Of a stretch of 43,571 nt of DNA, positions 33,441 through 42,170 are shown piece after piece. Where the stretch lies: the NCBI GenBank assembly GCA_021806205.1, contig JAJZXX010000090.1, positions 1 to 43,571 on the forward strand. Direction: 5' to 3'. Below the pieces are notes generated by a model. The model searched no databases and was not told the origin of the DNA. It was given only the letters and a program-made list of their open reading frames with translations. Made by a program: the position numbers and the translations under genes. Each line of letters starts with the position of its first letter. The stretch's first letter is position 1. Source of the stretch: Bacillota bacterium. GTDB lineage: Bacteria > Bacillota > Sulfobacillia > Sulfobacillales > Sulfobacillaceae.

Positions 33441-34601
33441 TTACGAAATCCTCTGGTAGACTAAGCATCCCCCCTTTATTGTCTGGCAAATATCAATCGT
33501 CCCGTGAGCGTATTCAAATAGGACCAAATCAGCCGGTGCCCCCACCGCCAATCCTGCGCGAGCCGGAAGGTTCCAAAACATCGATGGCCGCCGACTGGCC
33601 ATGTCCCAAATCGTGTGCAGTCCGCCTAACTCTTGATATACCATGCGAGCCACCGCATCTTTCAACGGCGTTGCCGACCCAGCCAGCGTCGTCGATTCCT
33701 CGCCACCCATCGACAGTTTTCCGTTCTCGTGAAGGGATACCTCTCCCCCAACAGAGGTACGGTATCGGCCAGGCGCGCACCCGGTCAACGCCACTGCATC
33801 ACTTACCAGATACACCCGATGCTGCTTTACGCGAAGAATCACCTTCAAAACGTTCCAAGGCAGATGAAATCCGTCGCCAATAATGGATGCCCAAAGCCGA
33901 TCTTCCGCCAATTGGTCCCAAATATAATTGGGGTGCCGCGGCAAGACCGCATGTGTTCCATTACCCAGGTGCGTGGACAGCGTGGCACCAGCTTCCACAG
34001 CTTGACGAATTTGCGATTCATGGGCCGCAGTGTGCCCAATCGCCACTACTACTCCGCGGGATGTCGCAGCGGCAATGAATTCGGATGTGCCACGCCAGTG
34101 CGGCGAGAGGGTGATTAATCGCACCAAGCCGCCCGATGCCTCTTGGCATCGCTCGATTAGATCGATGCGGGGTGGGCATACCCACCGCGCCTCGTGGGCC
34201 CCCTTGGGACCCTCTTCGCAACTGATAAACGGTCCTTCCAAATGAAGACCGACGATACTTTCTCGAACGGACGACGGAACATCAGACCGGTTCCAAGCTC
34301 TAGCCAACTCCACTGTCTGCTCCAAGGGATGGGTAATAATCGTGGGCATAAAGGAAGTAACACCGTCTCTCCACAATGCTTGAATGCCAGCCGTAACTTC
34401 GGCGACTGTAGGCGGTACGTCATTGAAATCGATTCCACGGTATCCATTGACCTGGCAATCCACGAGCCCGGGACCGATCCAGGGAAAGGCTCCCGATATA
34501 TGGATTTCTTCAATCCGAACAATCAATGAATGGTCCATATGCACTCTGACCGTTTTTCCCGTAACATAATGTCGCCCCACCACGGATGTCAGAGTCCCCA
34601 T
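33441..34601 (-). CDS. nagA: N-acetylglucosamine-6-phosphate deacetylase-like amidohydrolase
   Basis: This 386-residue amidohydrolase has the NagA signature series: IGPGLVDCQVNGYRGIDFND near residue 42, LHLEGPFIS with the metal Glu near 120, AIGHTAAHE near 188, STHLGNGTHAVLPRHPN near 208, GDGFHLP near 240 and the catalytic Asp in LVSDAVALTG near 262. The THLGNG form replaces THLFNAM of classical NagA and marks a divergent subgroup. It would remove acetate from an N-acetylhexosamine 6-phosphate and so could feed the Aga-type operon or the nagB product. AAGGGGTGA lies about 10 bases before the ATG. A decayed malG copy lies just upstream on the same strand. Confidence 0.86.
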   Translation of the reverse strand: MGTLTSVVGRHYVTGKTVRVHMDHSLIVRIEEIHISGAFPWIGPGLVDCQVNGYRGIDFNDVPPTVAEVTAGIQALWRDGVTSFMPTIITHPLEQTVELARAWNRSDVPSSVRESIVGLHLEGPFISCEEGPKGAHEARWVCPPRIDLIERCQEASGGLVRLITLSPHWRGTSEFIAAATSRGVVVAIGHTAAHESQIRQAVEAGATLSTHLGNGTHAVLPRHPNYIWDQLAEDRLWASIIGDGFHLPWNVLKVILRVKQHRVYLVSDAVALTGCAPGRYRTSVGGEVSLHENGKLSMGGEESTTLAGSATPLKDAVARMVYQELGGLHTIWDMASRRPSMFWNLPARAGLAVGAPADLVLFEYAHGTIDICQTIKGGCLVYQRIS

Positions 34602-34689
34602 ATGAGATTGTTCACCCCTTACGCGTCATCCCGCAGTTCGTGTGCAATACCGTTCGCAACTGGTGAAGACCATCGGCACCCCAGCAATC

Positions 34690-35050
34690 AGCCAGCGCAG
34701 AAATACAATTAACGACACCAACCCTGGAATGGTGTCCACTAAAGACGCTCTCATGATGTAATTCCATTGAATCTTATAGACACCGATAAAACTATAGCAC
34801 CAATCGGAGAGACATAGCCAACGTCAATGCAAAGGTGTTCCCGTTCACAATAAACACATTGACTCCCGCCACCGAAATCACCGGCGTCGCAAATCGGTGT
34901 GAAAATTCTGCACAACTTTTGCCAACATGATTCCCCATCAATGTCAACGGCCACTTCCAATTTTTTGCGATGTCCGTGGCATGAAACCCGCGATAATCTA
35001 TATCACAAACGGCAAGCACTAAAATCCCGAATCCAGGAAAATCAGGCTGT
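34690..35050 (-). pseudogene. Decayed second copy of the MalG-type permease
   Basis: The nucleotide sequence can be aligned by eye with the intact MalG-type gene over about 25960-26370: AATTCCATTGAAT, GACACCGATAAAACTATA, GCCACCGAAATCACCGGCG, CAATGTC...GGCCACTTCC and ATCCCGAATCCAGGAAAATCAG. One frame still reads EVAVDIDGESCWQKLCRIFTPI, the EAA loop. Many indels and stops make it non-functional. It precedes nagA on the same strand, so nagA was once the gene after a sugar permease. Confidence 0.82.
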
Positions 35051-35952
35051 CAAATGTCATTTAATTCAACGAGGATATGTCAAACAATTCACCCGTCGAG
35101 AATTCCTTGAAGGTCATCATAGCATGTCATCCCGCAGCGGGGATCATGGATGACCGAGAAAATGTGAAACTATGTCACTCACAGACATGGGTTGCGCCCT
35201 GAGGAGGCTGGCATGTTAGGGTGTTTTCTCCGTCCGAGGGAGATGCCAGATGGTCTACTCCGTGCGGCCATGAGCGGTTAGTAGCGGTTGCAGGAATCGG
35301 GAACGGAGTAGCGGCAAGTTCACTCCGACCATAGCTCATGCATTCATTAGCTTAGTCTGCGGGTTGAGCTCTCATAGGCACTAACTTTTTCATGTAGTTC
35401 AGCAACGAAGACACTCCGACCTGCGGTGGCGACGTAGGACCGATCCCTCCCTTTAAAGGTGATAGATAGTTCACCGTTATGCCAAGCAAGGCCTTCAAAC
35501 CGTTGCACGACCACGCAATCGACGCCCGATACTCAACATAATAGTCGGCCACCGACTCCATCGGGCAGCGGAAAACGTCGGGTCCATTTTGGCTCCACTC
35601 CGCGTGAATCATCGGGAAAAGTGGGTTACATCGTGTTCATTCGCCCAAACGTTATGTCAAGAACTCTTATAAAGAAATGGCGTCCCATGCGCATTTGCCA
35701 CGACAACTTTCCATAATGCTCGGCTTAGCATAACCGTTTGTGTGAATTTTTCCATAAGAAGGGGCAACTCGATCGTCATACGCAATACGCGCAATCCGTC
35801 AAAGCGATCTTTCTGTATCTCTTGGATTCCGGATTTCCGCGAAAAACTGACCGCCCCGCAGGGACGGTAACCAAATAGATACGAACCCATGTTCTGCGAA
35901 ATATTCTGTGTTACCATGCAATTGCATCACCATGTGAAAGGGGTCCCCCGAC
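35051..35952. other. Debris including an unidentified decayed minus-strand gene end
   Basis: Between about 35612 and 35347 the minus strand reads IHAEWSQNGPDVFRCPMESV, DYYVEYRAS and, after a frameshift, VVVQRFEGLAWHNGELSITF, GRDRSYVATAGRSVFVAELH and a stop at 35347-35349. It looks like the C-terminal end of a real protein that I cannot name. The remainder has no coding signal; the acyl-CoA synthetase leader is at the right edge. Confidence 0.4.
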
Positions 35953-37548
35953 ATGATGAAAACACCTTTATCGGTGCAACATCTCTTCGAATACGCGACC
36001 ACCTATTTTCCGGATCAAGTCATCGTGGCCCGCCATGCCCATGGCGTGCATCGCTACACCTATCGAGAATTTGGCGAGAGGACGCGCCGCCTCTCGCAGG
36101 CCCTCATGTCTTTAGGGGTGGGTATTGGTGATCGGGTGGGTACGTTTTTGTGGAATGACCGCGAGCATTTGGAAAGCTACTTTGCCATTCCCACCATGGG
36201 CGCGGTCCTTCATACGATCAATATCCGGCTAGCCCCCAATCAAATTGCCTACATCATTAATCACGCAGAAGATCGCGTACTGATTGTGGACCGCGCCTTG
36301 TGGCCTGTGCTGGCGCCCCTGCGCGAGCAATTCGTCACCGTTAAGGCCATTATCTTAACCGGCGAGTTACCTGAGTCCGATCCGGCAGACACCTTGGATT
36401 ATGAGACCCTGATCAAGTCGGCCACTCCTTTGGCCCGGTACCCCGATTTGGATGAGGCGTCCCCGATGGGCATGTGTTACACGTCCGCTACCACGGGCAA
36501 TCCCAAGGGGGTAGTTTACAGTCATCGCGGCATCTATCTTCATTCCCTTACGCTAGGGCTGGCCAACACCATGGCCATCGGGATGTCGGACAGCGTACTG
36601 CCGATCGTACCGATGTTCCACGTCAACGCCTGGGGTGTTCCGTTTGCATCGCTATGGTTCGGCTCTAAAATTGTACTGCCCGGGCCGGCACCCACACCAA
36701 CGGAATTGCTTCAACTCTTGAATGATGAGAAAGTCACCGTAGCCGCTGGCGTGCCCACCGTATGGCTTGGGCTAGCCCGAGAATTAGACGCCCATCCCAC
36801 GCCGCTCGCCTTGCGATTAGCGGTGTGCGGTGGCTCTGCGGCACCTGAAAGCTTAATTCGACGATTTGAAGAACACTATCACATCCCATTCCTGCATGCC
36901 TACGGCATGACGGAAACCGGACCCATTGCCAGCACTGCTCGTCTAAAAACGCACCATATTAGTTTAGACTACCCGCGCCAGTTGGGCATTAAAGCGACGC
37001 AAGGGTTTTTAGTCCCAGGGCTCTCCATTCAGCTGATGCGTGATGGTGCAATCCTCCCTTGGGACGGGCATGAGTTCGGAGAGATGTGTATTCGGGGACC
37101 CTGGATTGCCGACGAATATTTTCGAGACGAGCGCTCCCGCGACACCTTTATCGACGGATGGCTTCACACGGGTGATGTAGCCTCCATCGATCCAGACGGG
37201 TACATTCACATTGTGGATCGGACGAAAGATGTCATTAAAAGCGGGGGCGAGTGGATTTCCTCGGTGGATCTGGAGAATGCCCTCATGGCCCACCCCGCTG
37301 TATTTGAGGCTGCCGTTGTCGGAGTGCCCCACCCCAAATGGGATGAGCGACCCCTAGCGTTTGTGGTGCTCAAAAGCGGCGAACGCTGCACCAAGGAGGA
37401 CCTCATCGCCCTCCTGGCCGACAAATTTGCTAGGTGGCAGTGGCCAGATGATGTGCTCTTCGTTGACGAAATCCCCAAGACGTCCGTGGGCAAGTTCCTC
37501 AAGCGCACGCTCCGCGAGCAGTATCAAAATTACTTTACCAGCGTCTAA
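35953..37548 (+). CDS. Long-chain-type acyl-CoA synthetase (FadD-like)
   Basis: This 531-residue AMP-forming ligase carries CYTSATTGNPKGVVYSHRG near residue 175, the MFHVNAWG substrate-channel motif near 220, HAYGMTETGP near 320, GWLHTGDVASIDPDGYIHIVDRTKDVIKSGGEWIS near 400-430 and PKTSVGKFLKR with the catalytic lysine near 515. MFHVNAWG and SGGEWIS place it in the FadD/medium-to-long-chain group, unlike the acetyl-CoA-synthetase-like gene at 3907. AAAGGGG lies about 9 bases before the ATG. It converges on the hypothetical gene with a 6-base gap and has no obvious partner gene; fatty or dicarboxylic acid activation is inferred. Confidence 0.9.
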   Translation: MMKTPLSVQHLFEYATTYFPDQVIVARHAHGVHRYTYREFGERTRRLSQALMSLGVGIGDRVGTFLWNDREHLESYFAIPTMGAVLHTINIRLAPNQIAYIINHAEDRVLIVDRALWPVLAPLREQFVTVKAIILTGELPESDPADTLDYETLIKSATPLARYPDLDEASPMGMCYTSATTGNPKGVVYSHRGIYLHSLTLGLANTMAIGMSDSVLPIVPMFHVNAWGVPFASLWFGSKIVLPGPAPTPTELLQLLNDEKVTVAAGVPTVWLGLARELDAHPTPLALRLAVCGGSAAPESLIRRFEEHYHIPFLHAYGMTETGPIASTARLKTHHISLDYPRQLGIKATQGFLVPGLSIQLMRDGAILPWDGHEFGEMCIRGPWIADEYFRDERSRDTFIDGWLHTGDVASIDPDGYIHIVDRTKDVIKSGGEWISSVDLENALMAHPAVFEAAVVGVPHPKWDERPLAFVVLKSGERCTKEDLIALLADKFARWQWPDDVLFVDEIPKTSVGKFLKRTLREQYQNYFTSV

Positions 37549-37554
37549 TACGTA

Positions 37555-39033
37555 CTACCTGACGTCCAAGGAGTCCAACAGGATTCTCACCGGTTCGGCT
37601 CCTTGGTCGGCTGCGTCTTGCACCCGGTCCAACATCAAAATGTCCATTACTCCCGTGCGAATCACGCTACCCGCCGCCCCTTCTTCTTGCAGCCGAGCCA
37701 CTTCACGTCTCAAAGACAATTCATTGCTGGCCCAGACCAAAACCGCCAGGTCGTCACCCATCGTGACCGTCCAGTGCATGTCGCGACTTCTTCCCAAGTC
37801 ATAGGGCTGTCGATAGTCGAACTCGGGCCCTGCGGAGAAGTGCACCGCGTTTGATGTCTGCCCGTGGGGAGGTTCCGACATGGCGTCTGCCATCTCTTCC
37901 ATATCAACGACCTCAAGCTCCGCATAATACTGCGGGTGATGGGCAAGATATTGTTCTACCTCGGTTTCTCCCAATCCCTCTTCAGCTAGCTGCTCCAAGC
38001 CGGTAATTCGCCAATAACCATTCGCATCCTCTCCTAACCGAACCAGATAGCTGCGGTCCACAATTTCCGAGTCGGTCCGGTACCAAGCCCGCACATTCAC
38101 CTGCGTGCCCTTTTCGGTGTCAAGGGCCGTACTGGCATCGAGACGCCACAACTCCCCTTGGGTCTTAGCTTCTTCCACCTTATTCGCGATATATTCCAAA
38201 ATATCGTCAGGTCGGGCACAAACGTCCATCAGGTCGTATGCCGCCAGATAGTCGCCAGCCGACACAGCATTCATTTCTGCTAAGGCGGTTTCCTCTGCCG
38301 ACAGCCTGTCGACTTCTAATGCGTAGGCTGCATCAATCCACGGTGCCACCTCTCGGTCGCCGGCCAAGACCATCCAAAGACCGACGCCCGCCATTCCGTC
38401 AAACGGGAACCCATTATTGACGGACGACTGCAGCATGGCCACCGAAGTGATTAGGCTGAGCGCCTGATCCATGGAAATCTCCATCCATTTCATCTCATTC
38501 AACGGCCCTTTATCCGTATCTTCGGCCAAGAAATATACTTCACCCAAATCCCCTGCGGCAAACCGAACCATCCACACCGCCTCAATCCCCTCGAAGTCCC
38601 CTCCCCATTGCATCCGCATCATGATGGACGCGCCATGCAAACGGTATGGGGACACCAGAATGGTTCGGATCTGGTCAACCGGCGGATACCAATTGTAAGG
38701 GGATAAAAATCGTGTGGCCCGCTCCCCGAGCTTTTCAGCTCGCTTGATGACCGAGGCACCGAGCTCCTGGCGCTTGGGGTGATCGTTTAACGCAATTAAG
38801 AGCCTTCCGATCAGGGCCATGACTTCGGGTTCATCGGGCAGTTCCTGAGCCAGGCGATATTGATCCTCAATACTCAAGCTTTGAATAATGATGTCGGCCA
38901 ATTGATCCACCCCGCCCGGCACCCATACCGCTTCCTTCATGGCGGAAATAAAAGTATCCCCCTGAAGTCCCAACATCTCCCGCAGCGAACTTAATACGGG
39001 ATATCGGCCCCGGTCGGACTTGTCATTCGGCAT
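37555..39033 (-). CDS. Uncharacterised 492-residue acidic protein
   Basis: I do not recognise this gene. It encodes a soluble, acidic protein with no signal peptide or membrane segment. Residues about 1-110 are helical (LSSLREMLGLQGDTFISAMKEAVWVPGG; IEDQYRLAQELPDEPEVMALIGRLL). A middle part has a mixed strand pattern (VYFLAEDTDKGPLNEMKWMEI). Residues about 260-350 (NAVSAGDYLAAYDLMDVC, RAWYRTDSEIVDRSYLVRLGED, GYWRITGLEQL) look like an NTF2/SnoaL-type alpha-beta unit. AAGGGGGG precedes the ATG, codon use is regular and the frame is long and clean, so it is real. It converges with the acyl-CoA synthetase. Confidence 0.85.
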   Translation of the reverse strand: MPNDKSDRGRYPVLSSLREMLGLQGDTFISAMKEAVWVPGGVDQLADIIIQSLSIEDQYRLAQELPDEPEVMALIGRLLIALNDHPKRQELGASVIKRAEKLGERATRFLSPYNWYPPVDQIRTILVSPYRLHGASIMMRMQWGGDFEGIEAVWMVRFAAGDLGEVYFLAEDTDKGPLNEMKWMEISMDQALSLITSVAMLQSSVNNGFPFDGMAGVGLWMVLAGDREVAPWIDAAYALEVDRLSAEETALAEMNAVSAGDYLAAYDLMDVCARPDDILEYIANKVEEAKTQGELWRLDASTALDTEKGTQVNVRAWYRTDSEIVDRSYLVRLGEDANGYWRITGLEQLAEEGLGETEVEQYLAHHPQYYAELEVVDMEEMADAMSEPPHGQTSNAVHFSAGPEFDYRQPYDLGRSRDMHWTVTMGDDLAVLVWASNELSLRREVARLQEEGAAGSVIRTGVMDILMLDRVQDAADQGAEPVRILLDSLDVR

Positions 39034-39294
39034 GGCTTGGCCCCCCTTGTCTGATTCTTTTCATGGTAACACAGTCCTCAAAGATTCCTCAGCCGCGATC
39101 GTCCTCTGCACCGCGAACGCATCATGTACCGGCTCAAAAACGTCACAATTTTTTCAAGTAAAACGCTCCGTCGGTTACGCGGGCAACCCTGCATCACGTT
39201 CGATCGGCTGATAGGCTGCAAAAGAGGGGGGCCAATGCTGTCAGGTTAAGCAAAAAAGTTATTTATCTCTCGATGGGCCTCATCATCACCCCGT

Positions 39295-39303
39295 GAGTTT
39301 AAC
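39295..39303. repeat. Left 9-bp target site duplication of the IS4 element
   Basis: GAGTTTAAC directly precedes the left inverted repeat and recurs exactly at 41005-41013 after the right one. A 9-bp duplication is typical of the IS50/Tn5 branch of the IS4 family. Confidence 0.9.
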
Positions 39304-41004
39304 CTAATCTTTACCCATAAGTTTTTTGTTTTCAGCGCCAACGTTGTCCGTGGTTATCATTCGCGGACAAGCGTTCTCGTTTGCAGAAAAAAATTTGACC
39401 GCGGTGTCCCAGAGCAAAGGAATTTGCGACTGCCTGTCGAATATCTAAGATATGGTAGTAGTGACACAGCAATCCAAACAATCGATCAAATCCTGGGTAT
39501 TCCGGGAACTGGGCCTCGCCTTATTGGGTGACGCGCGGTTGACCGCGCGAGCTTTACGTCTCGCCAGTGATTTGGCTGCGCATCCGGGGCTCTCCCTCTC
39601 GAGTCTCTATGAGAGTGATTGGGCCGGCCTCAAAGCGGGCTACCGATTCTTCGATAATCCGAAGGTGACCCCCGCGAAATGACTGGCACCTCATCAGGCG
39701 GCCACCTGGGAACGGGCCGCGTCGGAACCAGTCGTCCTGGTCGCGCAAGATACGACGTATTTTAATTTTACGCGTCATGCCGCCACGACAGGAATGGGAT
39801 CCATGGGGCCCGGCCTGGAGCAAGGGTACTTCTTGCAGAGTGCCTTAGCGTTGACAACGGATGGGGTACCGCTGGGTCTGGTGGGCCAAATCGCATGGGC
39901 CCGCGATCCCGAAACCCGAGGGAAGCGTGCAGCACGTCGGCAGTTGCCCATTGAAGAGAAAGAAAGCCATCGTTGGCTCAAGATTCAGGAACAGATTGCG
40001 GCCCGCGTGCCGGACGACACACCAACCGTGCTCATGGGGGACCGTGAATCCGATATTTATGAGTTATTGATTGCCCCGCGGAAACCTCAGCAGGAGCTAT
40101 TGATCCGCGGGGCCTGGGACCGCAAACTCGCAAATCCCTTGGGATAACATCTCTGGGCGGCTGCCGAGGCCGTGCCCGTTATCGGAGCCATGACGATTAC
40201 GGTGCCGCGGCCGGGCCAGCGGGAACGCGAGGCGACGTTAGAGTTGCGAACCACCGTGGTCCAGATGGCGCGACCCGGTCAACGTGCGGCCACCGCCCCG
40301 TCGGCCCCTCCCCTGACCGCCGTCTTGGCGCGTGAAATCGCGCCCCCGGATGAGGTGAAGCCGATAGAATGGTTGCTCTTAACCACATTGGCTGTCGCCA
40401 CCCCCGTAGACGCGGAGCGCATCGTTACGTGGTACAGCTATCGTTGGCGCATTGAACGCCGACATTTCACGTTAAAATCGGGGGGAGTCAGGTCGAAGAC
40501 CTGCAATGAGAAAGTCGTGAGCGGCTGGAACGGGCCATTACGCTCTATTCCATTGTCGCTTGGCGCCTGTTGTGGATGACCTATCACGTACGCATTGACC
40601 CCGACCAGTCTCCCACCGTCGCGTTCTCCCCGGACGAAATCAGCGTCTTGGAGCGCCTGGCCACCACGCAAAAGCCGACGCGACCGGCGGGCCAAACCTT
40701 GACGGTTCGGGCGATGGCCAAACTCGGCGGGTTCCTGGGCCGCAAGAGTGACGGCGAGCCGGGGGTCAAAACCTTGTGGCGGGGTTATCGCCAATTGCAG
40801 TGACTCTGTTGGTGGGACACGGTGCGAAAAAACCCGTCATAAGATCTTCGATGTGCCCTGGCCCGTCCTCAAACCCACCTCCTCAGTCCCGACGCCCCGG
40901 ACATTGGGCGCCTCCTATCCCGGAACCTGGTGACGGGTTCCCACGTATCGGGGCTGCTTGCGCTCCTCTGTGGAAATATATTCCTGTCCATGGGTAAAGA
41001 TTAG
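39304..41004 (+). mobile_element. IS4-family (IS50/Tn5-like) insertion sequence, complete ends, dead transposase
   Basis: The 1701-bp element is bounded by 15-bp perfect inverted repeats (CTAATCTTTACCCAT at 39304-39318 and its complement at 40990-41004) and flanked by the 9-bp direct repeat GAGTTTAAC. The single transposase frame inside is interrupted at several places. The preserved target duplication shows that it arrived by transposition at this very site and has not moved or been rearranged since. Confidence 0.9.
39452..40803 (+). pseudogene. IS4-family Tn5-type transposase, multiply interrupted
   Basis: Conceptual translation gives an N-terminal Tn5-like dimer/DNA-binding part (WVFRELGLALLGDARLTARALRL; GLKAGYRFFDNPKV), the first catalytic Asp in VAQDTTYFNFT, the second in LMGDRESDIYEL, and the perfect Y(2)R(3)E(6)K box in WYSYRWRIERRHFTLKSG. 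The C-terminal segment ends at 40803. Lesions are in-frame TGA at 39680, TAA at 40145, a frameshift in the G-run near 40480, and TGA at 40507 in the restored frame. Full length would be about 450 residues. The lesions fall within or between the catalytic motifs, so no active protein can be made without recoding. Confidence 0.9.
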
Positions 41005-41013
41005 GAGTTTAAC
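41005..41013. repeat. Right 9-bp target site duplication of the IS4 element
   Basis: Exact copy of GAGTTTAAC found at 39295-39303, immediately after the right inverted repeat. Confidence 0.9.
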
Positions 41014-42090
41014 GGGGTATCTTTCGGGTGGGGTTCGGTCTGTTTCTCGGTATGAAAGAATAGGAAGGCATCCCTCTGTTGATTGTGACACGATGTCTTG
41101 TGCTTGAGGGAAACCCCTGCGAGACCCGCATCACAAAGCGGATGTGATGGGCGCGGAGCCATAAAATGAGGTCGGCAGACGGCTACCCGCGATCAAAGAG
41201 CACCAAATTGGGGGGGCCGATGGCGCGAGTGGGGGGGGGGGTAGTACCATAAGGGTAGGGTAAAAAAAATAGACCGAGGGTGCGTAGGCTGTTGACCTAC
41301 CCTCGGTCAGATCATGGTGATCGATGGCTATCATAGCGCTGACTGTCTCTTTATGTCAGGCCTTACGCGGAGAATGGGGGCCTCGACCGTCTTGTCCCAC
41401 CGATACTCGGCATTCCTTGATCCGCAACGGCACGTTTCTCCTCCGGCCCGTGGGGAATCGTGAAGCCCCCCTGCGCATTCAACGGCCGTATACGTTCCAT
41501 CTGTGGCCGGTGGTTCGGGCGGTCGGGTGGCGGGCGAGCAGGCTACTGGGAATCCCCAGGCTCCCATCGGGCGCTGGATTGCCGGGAGCGTGCTGTGGGG
41601 GTGGCTCCCCAGCACATTCTTTGCCGGGCTGGCAGGCATGACCGCCACAACGTCGTACGCTGACGGTGGAGGTGAAAACGATGTCGATGACGCCTACGAC
41701 GTCTACTGCTACCGTCACCCAGGCCGTGGGCATCGCACGCTCCTGGGCGCGTCCATGAATACTGAGGGTCCGGAAGCGTCCCCTTTGAGTTTTCGGATCG
41801 GTCGAATCCAAGGTCAGAAAGACGCGTCGCGACATGCCAACACAAGTTCTACGTCCAACACTTAGCTCGTCTCACCGATACAAGAAAGGTCCTATTCCTA
41901 TTCAACAGGCCATCGACGAGTTCTGTCGTGGTTATCCCGTGTTCCTAATGAGATCCTTTCACACCTCCGTCGACTCCCGGGACAATGAGGGATTATCAAG
42001 ACGCAATTATATAGCAGAACCAAACACCACATCGTCCGTGCACAATCCTCACCGACCTACCAGTGAGGCGCGGATACCGCCGAGTTGCTT
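41014..42090. other. Debris region with poly-G tract
   Basis: No gene is recognised. A minus-strand frame around 41480-41835 starts RRVFLTLDSTDPKTQRGRF, which could be the first catalytic strand of a DDE transposase, but it degrades at once. Homopolymers include G7 near 41211 and G11 at 41231-41241. Confidence 0.35.
41261..41308 (-). terminator. Rho-independent terminator (minus strand)
   Basis: On the minus strand GACCGAGGGTAGG (41308-41296) pairs with its complement ending at 41272 (a 4-base bulge interrupts the stem) and is followed by TATTTTTTTTA (poly-A at 41262-41269 on the plus strand). This is a good intrinsic terminator for leftward transcription, perhaps originally serving the gene at 42171-43193 or the transposase-like debris just upstream. 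Confidence 0.8.
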
Positions 42091-42170
42091 GAACGGATAA
42101 CGGGAAACTGTCGCGTCCGGTTCTCGGGGGAGGGGAGGAAGCAGCCGCAGGGCTCTAGACCTGCCCGACT
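42091..42170 (+). ncRNA. Probable group II intron 3' end (domains V-VI)
   Basis: GAACGGATAACGGGAAACTG, then TCGCGTCCGGTTC, folds into a two-part hairpin with a GAAA tetraloop, matching the domain V form GAGCCGGAT...GGGAAACT...GTCCGGTTC common in bacterial group II introns. It is followed by a G-rich stem and ends CTGCCCGACT, similar to class C intron 3' ends. The domain V base is slightly eroded (GAACGG for GAGCCGG). No reverse transcriptase frame is recognisable upstream, so this is a 5'-truncated copy. Its end abuts the stop codon of the dehydrogenase gene on the other strand. Confidence 0.55.

Noticed and set aside
41479-41865. Overlapping 100-120-residue frames on both strands
   Set aside because: Only a brief transposase-like run (TLDSTDPKTQRG) can be seen; frames degrade at once and no start site is present.
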